Positions 1-7,700 of a stretch of DNA of 13,771 bases are shown here, piece after piece. This DNA is from CADEEX01 sp040081555 (GTDB lineage Bacteria; Acidobacteriota; Vicinamibacteria; Vicinamibacterales; CAVVIG01): the NCBI GenBank assembly GCA_040081555.1, contig JBEBGG010000088.1, positions 1 through 13,771 on the forward strand. The letters run 5' to 3'. The notes below the pieces were generated by a model that searched no databases, was not told the DNA's origin, and saw nothing but the letters and a program-made list of their open reading frames with translations. A program made the position numbers and the translations under genes. Every line of letters starts with the position of its first letter. The stretch's first letter is position 1.

Positions 1-229
1 CGCCTAGGTAGATCGCGTCGAATTTTGCGGCGCGCTCAAAGCCGTCGGCGTCCATCATTCGCCCGTGCTTCAAGTAGTAATCGCACCCCCAGCCGAGTTC
101 AGTCCACTCGATCGAGATGCCGGTTCCTTTGATGGCGGCTTCAATGGCTGCAAGCCCCGCGGGTACCACTTCTTTGCCGATGCCGTCGCCGGCGAGAATC
201 GCGATCTTGTACTTCTGTGCGCTGGTCAT
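1..229 (-). CDS. Tartrate/D-malate dehydrogenase-like decarboxylating dehydrogenase, N-terminal part (runs off the window)
   Basis: Only the first 76 codons are present; the gene continues beyond the left edge. Reading the minus strand from the ATG at 229 gives a protein starting MTSAQKYKIAILAGDGIGKE. The GDGIGKEV segment is the nucleotide-binding start of the isocitrate/isopropylmalate dehydrogenase superfamily. The later stretch WGCDYYLKHGRMM and then KFDAIYLG is typical of the tartrate dehydrogenase / D-malate dehydrogenase (DmlA-like) branch rather than LeuB or Icd. Members use NAD+ and a divalent metal to oxidise and decarboxylate hydroxy-dicarboxylates such as tartrate or D-malate in the cytoplasm; the exact substrate cannot be told from this fragment. 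The catalytic Tyr, Lys and Asp residues lie in the missing part. The gene is divergent from the M28 peptidase at 325. A possible -10 box (TACCCT, minus strand, 241 to 236) ends 6 nt before the ATG, so the transcript may have little or no leader. Confidence 0.85.
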   Translation of the reverse strand, partial: MTSAQKYKIAILAGDGIGKEVVPAGLAAIEAAIKGTGISIEWTELGWGCDYYLKHGRMMDADGFERAAKFDAIYLG

Positions 230-324
230 CTCTTCAGGGTAACCGAATCCCGCCCGCAGGCGAAGCGTTCCGCGGGACCGCCGGGGGGACGTGGATGCCG
301 AGCGGAAGCAGCAAAGGTGCCACA

Positions 325-2052
325 ATGTCAAACATGCCCAAGCCCTCCCTGTTTGTCGTGGTGGTCTGCGTGGCCGCGGGGGCCTGCTCCACTGCCGAAT
401 CGAAGCGCGGCGCGGACGGCGTCCCTGGCCCCACTCCCAGCGTGCAGCGTACGCCCATTGGCGAATTGCCAGAAGTCGACGTGGAGCGGGTGCTGACACA
501 CACGACCGTGCTGTCCTCCGATCAGTACGAAGGGCGAGGACCTGGCACAAAGGGCGAAGAGCTGGCCGTCGCCTACATCACGGATCAGTTCCGGAAGATG
601 GCGCTGAAGCCGGGAAACCCCGACGGGACCTATGTGCAGAAGGTCCCTCTGGTCGGCATCACCCCGACCCCCGCACCCCTCGTGCTGAAAAAGGGCAGCG
701 AAGAGAAAGTGCTGCGGTGGAAAGACGATGTGGTGGCGTGGACGAAGCATGTGGCACCGTCTGCCGCGATCGAGAACTCCGAACTGGTCTTCGTTGGCTA
801 CGGCATTGTCGCGCCTGAATTTCAGTGGGACGACTACAAGGGGGTCGACGTCAGGGGCAAGACCCTCGTGATGCTTGTCAACGACCCGCCTGTGAAGGAA
901 GCCGGGAGCGATACAGAGCTCGATGCCAAGGTGTTTGGCGGCAAGGCCATGACTTACTATGGCCGCTGGACGTACAAGTATGAGATCGCCGCCAAGATGG
1001 GCGCCGCGGGAGTGTTGCTGATCCACGAGACAGGCCCGGCCGGCTACCCATTCGGGGTGGTCCAGTCGAAGGTCGAAGAGCAATTCGATCTAGTGACGCC
1101 GGACAAGAACATGGGCCGCGTCAATGTCGAGGGTTGGATCTCGCAGCCACAGGGCGAAGCGCTGCTGAAGATGGGCGGACAAGACTTCGCAGTGTCAAAA
1201 GCGAAGGCGGCGACGCGCGAGTTCACGCCGGTACCGCTCCGCGTGCGCGCATCGATGACGATCAAGAACACCCTCCGTACGATCGACTCCCGTAATGTTG
1301 TCGGGAAGATCGAAGGCAGCGATCCGAGGCTGAAGAACGAATATGTGGTGTTCAGCGCGCACTGGGACCATCTGGGCGTCGGGACGGCCGTAAAAGGCGA
1401 CGCGATCTACAACGGTGCGAAAGACAACGCATCTGGCACCGCCGGCATGATCGAAATCGCGCGGGCGTTGACCCGACTGCCGACGGCGCCGCGGCGTTCG
1501 GTGCTCTTCCTTGCAGTGACGGCCGAAGAGCAGGGGCTTCTCGGGTCCCAGTATTACGCCGTGATGCCGCTCTATCCCCTGGCGAAGACAGCGGCAAACA
1601 TCAACCTCGACGAACTGAACGTCAATGGTCGCACCCGTGACATCACGCTCATTGGTCTGGGCGCCTCAGAACTCGACGACTACGCCCGGGACGCGGCCGG
1701 TGAACAGGGCCGTGTCATCCGGGGAGATCCGGAACCGGAAAAAGGCTTTTACTACCGCTCTGATCACTTCAGCTTCGCCAAGCAGGGTGTGCCAGCGCTC
1801 GATCCAGTCGAGGGCATCGAGTATCTCGGGAAGCCGCTCGAATTTGGCCAGCAAGTCCTGCGCGACTACAACGAGCACGACTACCATCAGCCGAGCGACG
1901 TCGTGAAGCCGTCGTGGGATCTGAGCGGCGCCCGAGAAGATCTCAAGATCTTCCTGGCAGTGGGCTATCGCGTGGCCAACGCGGACAGGTTCCCCGAGTG
2001 GCGGCCCGGCAACGAGTTTCGGGCGACACGCGAGGCCATGTTGAAGAAATAG
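325..2052 (+). CDS. M28-family zinc metallopeptidase with PA insert, lipoprotein
   Basis: This is a 575-residue secreted aminopeptidase-type enzyme that would hydrolyse peptides outside the cytoplasmic membrane. I chose the ATG at 325, not an upstream in-frame ATG at 217, because AAAGG lies 9 nt before it and it places a lipoprotein signal at the N-terminus: a hydrophobic run (residues 8-20, LFVVVVCVAAGA) followed by Cys21. A second ATG at 334 is also possible. A PA-like (protease-associated) region spans roughly residues 110-300 (for example GYGIVAPEFQWDDYKG and GAAGVLLIHE). The catalytic M28 domain follows. Its expected two-zinc ligands are visible: His346 in SAHWDHLG, Asp367 in GAKDNASG, Glu401-Glu402 in TAEEQGLLGS, Asp429 in NLDELN and His521 in YHQPSDV. 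The domain also has the conserved YRSDHFSFAKQGVPAL segment (477-491). No key residue is missing, so the enzyme is probably active. It stands alone, and a palindromic hairpin follows 14 nt after the stop. The substrate is unknown. Confidence 0.9.
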   Translation: MSNMPKPSLFVVVVCVAAGACSTAESKRGADGVPGPTPSVQRTPIGELPEVDVERVLTHTTVLSSDQYEGRGPGTKGEELAVAYITDQFRKMALKPGNPDGTYVQKVPLVGITPTPAPLVLKKGSEEKVLRWKDDVVAWTKHVAPSAAIENSELVFVGYGIVAPEFQWDDYKGVDVRGKTLVMLVNDPPVKEAGSDTELDAKVFGGKAMTYYGRWTYKYEIAAKMGAAGVLLIHETGPAGYPFGVVQSKVEEQFDLVTPDKNMGRVNVEGWISQPQGEALLKMGGQDFAVSKAKAATREFTPVPLRVRASMTIKNTLRTIDSRNVVGKIEGSDPRLKNEYVVFSAHWDHLGVGTAVKGDAIYNGAKDNASGTAGMIEIARALTRLPTAPRRSVLFLAVTAEEQGLLGSQYYAVMPLYPLAKTAANINLDELNVNGRTRDITLIGLGASELDDYARDAAGEQGRVIRGDPEPEKGFYYRSDHFSFAKQGVPALDPVEGIEYLGKPLEFGQQVLRDYNEHDYHQPSDVVKPSWDLSGAREDLKIFLAVGYRVANADRFPEWRPGNEFRATREAMLKK

Positions 2053-2065
2053 TGCGAACACCGCA

Positions 2066-2081
2066 CGACCCTGCAGGGTCG
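2066..2081. terminator. Palindromic hairpin between convergent genes
   Basis: CGACCCTGCAGGGTCG is a perfect 16-base palindrome. As RNA it folds into a 6-bp GC-rich stem with a TGCA loop, identical on both strands. It occupies most of the 31-base gap between the M28 peptidase stop (2052) and the stop of the convergent membrane-protein gene (2084), so a bidirectional terminator is the simplest reading. There is no T-run on either side, so it is not a canonical intrinsic terminator. Confidence 0.45.
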
Positions 2082-2083
2082 CC

Positions 2084-2542
2084 TCATTCAAAGGTATTTC
2101 GCACGCGGTCAGAGCGTGCCAGGTAGAGCAGCCAGCCGACCGCATAAAGCACACTGAGCGCAGCCCCGATCCATTCGACGCCCGGTGCACGATTGTTCGG
2201 AAAGAACGGTGTTAGATATACAAATGTCTGCATTGCGGCAGTGATGACGATCGAGAGTCGGACCATGATCAAGGCCGCCCTCCGACCGGTCAACAACGCA
2301 AGCCCTGCAGCCAGGCCGAACGCTGCAACCAGGACGCGGGCGACGATCACGAGGCCGAGCATCGGACCGCGGATGTCGAGCGAGGGGAGCGCGGCCGATG
2401 CGGTGAGTGCGAGTTGGATGGGGTCCCACACGATGAGCAGCACGCACAGCACCAGCAAGAATCCCCCGGCTCCTTGGAGCCCGGCGGCCTTCGGCGCCTC
2501 CCCGTTTGAGGGAGCGCGGTGACTCTGTATCTTGTGCATCAT
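2084..2542 (-). CDS. Small four-helix membrane protein, DUF2569-like
   Basis: The predicted protein is 152 residues with a short soluble N-terminus (about residues 1-26, rich in Pro, Gly and Lys) and four hydrophobic segments at roughly 27-51, 62-86, 88-113 and 124-143. The layout, the GLQGAGGFLLVL entry into helix 1 and the C-terminal end SDRVRNTFE resemble DUF2569-type integral membrane proteins, which have no defined function. No catalytic motif is visible. The start is uncertain. Tandem ATGs at 2542 and 2539 have no Shine-Dalgarno sequence. They put the 5' end 24 bases inside the divergent SixA-like gene. The next usable codon (TTG near residue 29, after GGGGGA) would cut into helix 1. 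I keep the ATG because the segment before helix 1 looks family-like. Confidence 0.6.
   Translation of the reverse strand: MMHKIQSHRAPSNGEAPKAAGLQGAGGFLLVLCVLLIVWDPIQLALTASAALPSLDIRGPMLGLVIVARVLVAAFGLAAGLALLTGRRAALIMVRLSIVITAAMQTFVYLTPFFPNNRAPGVEWIGAALSVLYAVGWLLYLARSDRVRNTFE
2508..2514 (+). promoter_or_regulatory. Ribosome binding site for the SixA-like gene
   Basis: GAGGGAG lies 4 bases before the GTG at 2519. It fixes that GTG as the start of the phosphatase, even though the site sits within the opposite-strand membrane-protein gene. Confidence 0.6.
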
Positions 2543-2959
2543 GGCGACGCAGTGGGTCCCGCTGTCGATTCCCAGCGGCCGTTGTCAGCGGTTGGCCGTG
2601 CCACGGTCGATCGTCTCGCGGCGCTTGCCGCCGCTCGAGGCGCCAAGCCGAATATCATGTGGCACAGCGGCAAGCTCCGAGCGAAGCAGACGGCCGAGGC
2701 CTTTTGGCGCACGTGTAACGCATTGGCTGAGTTCTCGGCCACCAAGGATCTCCAGCCCGATGACCCGCCGCTGTGGATCCGCGATCGACTTCGGGCCGAA
2801 CCGCGCGACGTTCTTATTGCCGGCCACTTCCCGCACCTGCCGCGTCTGCTCTCGTTGTTGATGGGAGATCAGGCGGTCAGTTTTCCTCCACATGGGGTGG
2901 TGGCGCTCTCGACTGAAGACGAAGGCGAGACGTGGCACGAGACATGGCGAATCTCGTGA
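2519..2959 (+). CDS. SixA-like phosphohistidine phosphatase (histidine phosphatase superfamily)
   Basis: The 146-residue protein begins MTLYLVHHGDA, matching the first beta strand and catalytic loop of SixA-type phosphatases, which are small cytoplasmic histidine phosphatases without the large cap of phosphoglycerate mutases. SixA proteins remove phosphate from phosphohistidine on phosphotransfer proteins. The nucleophile would be His8, in an HHG triplet instead of the usual RHG. The second phosphate-binding Arg is Arg54 in SGKLRAKQTAE, and the second catalytic His is His103 in LIAGHFPHLPRLL. Family length is about 150-165, so it is complete. The start is GTG with GAGGGAG just upstream. Position 7 is His where most relatives have Arg (some SixA relatives have Gln), which could lower activity or change phosphate contacts. 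No phosphotransfer partner gene lies nearby, so the substrate is unknown. Confidence 0.8.
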   Translation: MTLYLVHHGDAVGPAVDSQRPLSAVGRATVDRLAALAAARGAKPNIMWHSGKLRAKQTAEAFWRTCNALAEFSATKDLQPDDPPLWIRDRLRAEPRDVLIAGHFPHLPRLLSLLMGDQAVSFPPHGVVALSTEDEGETWHETWRIS

Positions 2960-2988
2960 CTGGGGCCCGTGTGTGTGTGGCTGCAGTC

Positions 2989-3007
2989 CGGCACGAATGT
3001 CGTGCCG
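2989..3007. terminator. Strong stem-loop after the SixA-like gene
   Basis: CGGCACGA-ATG-TCGTGCCG is an uninterrupted 8-bp inverted repeat with a 3-base loop, starting 29 bases after the SixA stop. It lies in the 110-base gap before the convergent VirB10-like gene ends at 3070. It could terminate either transcript, but it lacks a T-run. I see nothing else in this gap. Confidence 0.45.
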
Positions 3008-3069
3008 CCACATGCCATCGTCTCGATTCTCGAGAATATTGAAAGACCAGAGGCCATCATCGCCGTCGC

Positions 3070-4041
3070 CTACGGGTGCTCGACGCTGACGGTGATCGGT
3101 GAGAGGACCCGCGCAGTCACTTCCGAACCGGGTGGGAACACAGCGACGCTCCGCTCGCTGCTCATTACGGCCGCAGTGCCCGCGCCGGCGCCACTGGCGG
3201 CGCCAATGGCAGCGCCTTTTCCCCCGCCAATGATCGCCCCGAGGATCGCGCCTGCGACGGCGCCGCCCCCGATCTTGGCCGCGCTCCCGTTGCCGGGCGA
3301 ATCGCCATAGCGATAGATCGTTTCGGTACTGATCGCCAGCCGAGAGCCGTCAGCCAGCTTCAGCGTGTGAAACCGAATACCGAGGCGGGCGCGTTCACGG
3401 GCCCGCCCACCCCGTTCAACGACGACCACGTTGCCAAACACCAGTGCCCCCGCCGGAATCGCCACCGTGTTGCCGACGCGCACGTCTCGAGATACTCGGG
3501 CCTCGATGCGATCCTCAACCCGTGCGCGGTCGCTCGAAATGAGGCCTTCAGTCTGGAGACCGACGACCGCGTCTGCGGAGACGACGAGTTCCTCGAACGC
3601 GCGCGCCGAAGGCTCGGCCGCTCTCGGTGTGTCGATCACGCGCGCCTCGATCGCCGGCGCAGATACTTCCTCCGTAGCAGGTACCACTGAGCTGACCGGG
3701 GCTGCTGGGACTGGTGCCTCTGAGGCGGTCGCCCCATCACGATCGACGATGACCGGGGCCGCCGGTGGTGCAGTGATGGCTGGCCCGGCCGGACGCCCAG
3801 CGCGAGGTTTCCCAGCGGGCCGGTTCGTGATTGTCGACGGCTGCCCCGCACGAGCGGCAAATGTGGCGACGGGCGCCGTCGATCGGACGACCAGCTCAGT
3901 CGTAGGCGCGTCTGACACAGGCTTTGCCGGCGCGGAAGCGGTCTGGCTGGCATTGTGACGTGTGGCCAGGTAACTCCCCCCGCCGGCCGCGGCGATCAAC
4001 GCGATGGCGATGATGACAAATTCGAAACGGGACGAACTCAT
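3070..4041 (-). CDS. Membrane-anchored protein with VirB10/TrbI-like beta domain and glycine zipper
   Basis: I chose the ATG at 4041 (323 residues). GGAG lies 11 bases before it, while the upstream GTG at 4053 sits directly on that GGAG. A single hydrophobic segment near residues 7-24 (FVIIAIALIAAAGGG) anchors the protein. A long Pro/Ala-rich linker follows to about residue 145, suggesting a periplasm-spanning stalk. The C-terminal half resembles the small beta-rich domain of VirB10/TrbI proteins: VEDRIEARVSRDVRVGNTVAIPAG-type strands, then IPAGALVFGNVV, then LADGSRLAISTE. It is interrupted by a Gly/Ala zipper (AKIGGGAVAGAILGAIIGGG onward, about 60 residues) that could insert into a membrane or pack helices, and ends with FPPGSEVTARVLSPITVSV. 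No other conjugation or type IV secretion gene is present, so a stand-alone envelope role is more likely. Function unknown. Confidence 0.65.
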   Translation of the reverse strand: MSSSRFEFVIIAIALIAAAGGGSYLATRHNASQTASAPAKPVSDAPTTELVVRSTAPVATFAARAGQPSTITNRPAGKPRAGRPAGPAITAPPAAPVIVDRDGATASEAPVPAAPVSSVVPATEEVSAPAIEARVIDTPRAAEPSARAFEELVVSADAVVGLQTEGLISSDRARVEDRIEARVSRDVRVGNTVAIPAGALVFGNVVVVERGGRARERARLGIRFHTLKLADGSRLAISTETIYRYGDSPGNGSAAKIGGGAVAGAILGAIIGGGKGAAIGAASGAGAGTAAVMSSERSVAVFPPGSEVTARVLSPITVSVEHP

Positions 4042-4068
4042 GGCCACAGACACTCCAGCAAGACGACG

Positions 4069-4074
4069 ATCCTA
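4069..4074 (-). promoter_or_regulatory. Candidate -10 box for the VirB10-like gene
   Basis: TAGGAT on the minus strand (4074 to 4069) fits TAnnnT and would give a leader of about 20 bases that includes GGAG before the ATG at 4041. No convincing -35 is visible. The rest of the 4042-4233 gap shows no gene or clear structure. Confidence 0.25.
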
Positions 4075-4233
4075 ACGCAAGCTCCGTACCGTGCAGGCGA
4101 CGCTAAAACGCTGATAAATGGCTGAGAAACATGACGTTGTTTGGCACCAGCCACCAGCGCCATCGTCCCCAGTGGCGGAAACCGTCCTCGTACGTTGCCG
4201 ATCGTCCCACTCCGTGTTTCGTGGCGCGCGCCC

Positions 4234-4698
4234 CTAGGGGGAGCCAGAGATGGGAACGAGCTCCACCTGCACCCGCTTCGGGAGGGCGAATGCTGCGCCA
4301 GATAGCAGGTCGATCGTCGATAGCTCAGCGAAGCAGCCGAGGATCAACAGCGGCCAAAGGGATAGCGAGTCGAGCCCTTGTCCAGCCAGAGGGTTCGAGC
4401 AAACGGCGAGGTCGAGCCACAGCCACTTGCTGCCGTGTCGTTGCAACTTCATCTCCCTTGGAGCGTAGCCGTCGCGCTCGAATCTCAGCGTAATCGCTCG
4501 TCGGCGAGGCAACGACAGCGTTGATGGCGTTCTCGCGCCCGACGACGTGTCGTTGACGAAGATTGTCGCGCCGGGTGGACTCGACGTGAGGGTGACGTTC
4601 TCCCGCCGCCCGTGCGCAACCGTTGCGCATCCGATATTGGAAACCAGAAGCGCAGCGCAGGCCGTCAGAACGGTGAATCGACTTGCACCCGTGGTCAT
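4234..4698 (-). CDS. PEGA-domain lipoprotein
   Basis: The 154-residue protein has an N-terminal hydrophobic signal (about residues 8-22) and a probable lipidated Cys24 in the sequence SNIGCATV; Asn at -3 is not the usual Leu, so the lipobox is imperfect. Residues 34-85 form a PEGA-type surface domain. SSPPGATIFVND and TPSTLSLPRRR are followed by an aromatic/basic strand ending in GYAPREMKL, the usual pattern of these small beta domains. A second hydrophobic stretch follows at about 113-137 (LWPLLILGCFAELSTIDLLSG), then ALPKRVQVELVP, a tail often seen in envelope lipoproteins of this kind. The likely location is the cell envelope, with a binding or structural role; no enzyme motif is visible. 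Start: ATG at 4698 with GGTGAG 8 bases upstream. It lies 80 bases downstream of the pyruvate carboxylase stop... in gene order it is transcribed away from that stop on the same strand, so co-transcription is possible but unproven. Confidence 0.75.
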   Translation of the reverse strand: MTTGASRFTVLTACAALLVSNIGCATVAHGRRENVTLTSSPPGATIFVNDTSSGARTPSTLSLPRRRAITLRFERDGYAPREMKLQRHGSKWLWLDLAVCSNPLAGQGLDSLSLWPLLILGCFAELSTIDLLSGAAFALPKRVQVELVPISGSP

Positions 4699-4778
4699 GA
4701 GCCGTTCTCACCAAGTCGTCCCACCACCGATCGCGCCCCGTCGATCGTCTCGAAGGCTCTACTGCTTGAAGCTACGAA

Positions 4779-7700
4779 TCAGTCCTTCAGCACGAGCAGC
4801 AGGTCGCGTGCCTCGACCACAGTGCCGGTGTCGGCGTGGACCTCGGCGACATGCCCGTCGCGGGGACTGTAGACGGCGGTCTCCATCTTCATTGCTTCAA
4901 TCGACAGCAGCCGCTCGCCGTTCTTGACCGCCTGTCCTACGCGCACGGCGACGGTCGAAAGTTTTCCGGGCATAGGTGCCGCGATATGGTCGGGGTTGGC
5001 CGGATCGGCCTTCGGATGGCGCTTGATGGTCGCCGCAATCGCCCTGTCAGCGACGTTCACCGCCCGGGGCTGACCATTCAGCTCGAAGAACACCGTACGC
5101 GTGCCGTCCTCGCGCACCTCGCCAGAGGTCAGAAACTTCACGAACAACGTTTTGCCGCGCTCGATCTCGATCGATGTCTCACTGCCCGGCTGCATACCGT
5201 AGAAAAAGTTCGCGGTCGGGACCGACGACGTGTCGCCGTACTGATCCAAGTGCTTCTGGAAGTCGAGGAACACCTGGGGATATAGAAGGTACGACAGCAC
5301 GTCCTCGTTTCGTGGCACGCGCTTGGTTGCGGCTTCGATTTCACGCGATGCGGCTTCGAAGTCGGCGGGTGGCAATGAGGCGCCGGGGCGCCCAACAATC
5401 GGCTCCGCACGCCCGGCGAGCAGCACTGCATCCCGAAACGCCTTGGGCCATCCGCCTTCCGGCTCGCCCAGCATGCCTTGCATCATCTCGACGACGCTCC
5501 GCGGGTACGGCAGCGCCGTCTTCGCGTTCATGACGTCGTCTTCCGTGAAGCGATTGGTCACGAGGAACAGCGCGAGATCTCCCACCACCTTGCTCGACGG
5601 CGTTACCTTCACGATGTCGCCGACCAGGCGATTGGCTGTCGCGTATGCTTCGCACACCTCCGGCCATCGCCCGTCGAGACCGAGGTTCTTCGCCTGCTGG
5701 CGCAGGTTGGTGTACTGCCCGCCAGGCATCTCGTGCTGATAGACATCCGGCCCTGGCGCCTTCAAGCCCTCCTCGAACGGAAAGTACAGCTCGCGCACCA
5801 CCGCCCAGTAGCGGCTCAAGTCGTCAAGCGCAGTCGAGTCGAGTCCGGTCTCGCGCTCGGTATGGCGCAACGCCGCCACAATGCCATTGAGCGTCGGCTG
5901 ACTGGTCATGCCGCTCATCGAGGCAATGGCGCCGTCGACGATGTCGACGCCCGCATCCGAGGCCTGGAGCAACGTCGCTGAGTTGATGCCCCCCGTATCG
6001 TGCGTGTGGAAGTGAATCGGGACGCCAATCTCGTCGCGCAAGGCTCGCACCAGTGCGCGCGCCGCATACGGCTTGCACAGGCCGGCCATGTCCTTGATGC
6101 CGAGCACGTGGGTGCCCATGTCCACCAGGCGTTTGGCCATGCGCACGTAGTACTGCAACGAATACTTGGTGCGCGTCGGATCAAGAATGTCGCCGGTATA
6201 GCAGATAGCCGCTTCGCAGATCGCGTTGGTGTCGTTGCGGACGGCCTCCATTGCCAGCTTCATGTTGTCTGTCGAGTTCAGCGAATCGAAGATCCTGAAG
6301 ACGTCAATGCCGGACTCCGCGCTCTGCTTCACAAACGCTCGCACGACGTTGTCGGGGTACGACGTGTAGCCGACGGCATTGCTCGCGCGGAGCAGCATCT
6401 GAAACAGGATGTTCGGCACCCGTGCGCGCAGCTCCTCGAGCCGCCGCCACGGGTCCTCCTGCAGGAACCGCATGGACGTGTCGAACGTCGCACCGCCCCA
6501 CATCTCCAGACTGAACAGTGTCGGTGTCGTCCACGCCATCGCATCCGCGATGGCCAGCATGTCGAAGCTGCGCACACGGGTGGCCAGCAGCGACTGATGC
6601 GCATCGCGCAAAGTGGTATCGGTGAGCAGCAGTCGTTTCTCGTTGCGAATCCACTCGGCGAATCTATCGGGTCCCAGCGTGTCGAGCAGCTGCTTAGTGC
6701 CTGGCGGTGGTGTCGAGCCGGTCGGCACCATTGGCGCGTGCGGCACCTGCAACCGTCGCCGCGGATCGACCGTGCCCTTCACATCCTGACGCCCGTTGAT
6801 GATGACGTCCGCGAGGTAGGCGAGAACTTTGGTGGCTCGGTCCTGGGCGGCGCGGAAGCGGAATAGCTCCGGCGTGTCGTCAATGAACGTCGTCGTGGCT
6901 TCGCCGGACTTGAATGTCGGATGTCCGATTAGATTGAGCAGGAACGCGATGTTGGTCTTGACGCCGCGGATTCTGAATTCACGCAGCGCGCGGTCTGAGC
7001 GCTGCACCGCCTCCTCGAGGGTCGAGCCCCAGGTCGTCACCTTGACCAGCAGCGAATCGAAGTAGGGCGTGATCACCGAGCCGCCAAATCCATTGCCACC
7101 GTCGAGGCGCACCGCAAAACCACCGGCCGAACGATACGTCGTGATGCGGCCGTAGTCCGGGATGAAGAGCCGCTCAGGATCCTCGGTGGTGATGCGGCAC
7201 TGCATGGCCACGCCCCGGATATCAATCCGTTCTTGTGGCGGGATACTGACGGGCGCCTCGTGGAGTGTGTGACCGGACGCGATCAAGATCTGACTGCGCA
7301 CGAGATCGATGCCCGTCACCATTTCGGTGACCGTGTGTTCCACCTGGATGCGCGGATTCACTTCGATGAAGAAGAACTCGCCACGGTCTACGTCCAGCAG
7401 GAACTCGACGGTGCCGGCGCTGCGATAGCCAACCGAGCGGCAGAGCGTCGCCGCCGCCTCACAAATTCGGGTGCGCAGGTCGAGCGGCAGGTTGATGCTC
7501 GGTGCGACCTCCACCACCTTCTGATGCCGGCGTTGCACGGAGCAGTCCCGTTCCCAGAGGTGGACGAGATTGCCCTGCCCATCGCCTAGAATCTGCACTT
7601 CGATGTGCTTGGCGCGCTGGATGTAGCGCTCGAGGAAGACGTCCGACCGCCCGAATGCGGCCCCGGCCTCGCGCTGCGCTTCGGCCAACTTCGCCTCGAG

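Noticed and set aside
217..324. Earlier ATG start for the M28 peptidase
   Set aside because: It would bury the lipoprotein signal 36 residues inside the protein and overlap the divergent dehydrogenase start. The ATG at 325 has AAAGG upstream.
328..1083. Long minus-strand open frame across the peptidase gene, and similar long frames opposite pyc
   Set aside because: These are high-GC shadow frames with His/Arg/Pro-rich, low-coherence proteins and no motifs, lying over genes with complete catalytic signatures.
3180..3260. Short GC-rich tandem repeat
   Set aside because: The periodicity comes from repeated Gly and Ala codons of the glycine zipper in the minus-strand gene.
3070..4041. A conjugation or type IV secretion locus
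   Set aside because: Only a VirB10-like domain is present; no VirB4, VirB9, VirB11, relaxase or integrase is nearby.
4231..4240. CCCCTAGGGG palindrome as a terminator after the PEGA gene
   Set aside because: It spans the stop codon, has only a 5-base arm with no loop, and no T-run; too weak to call.
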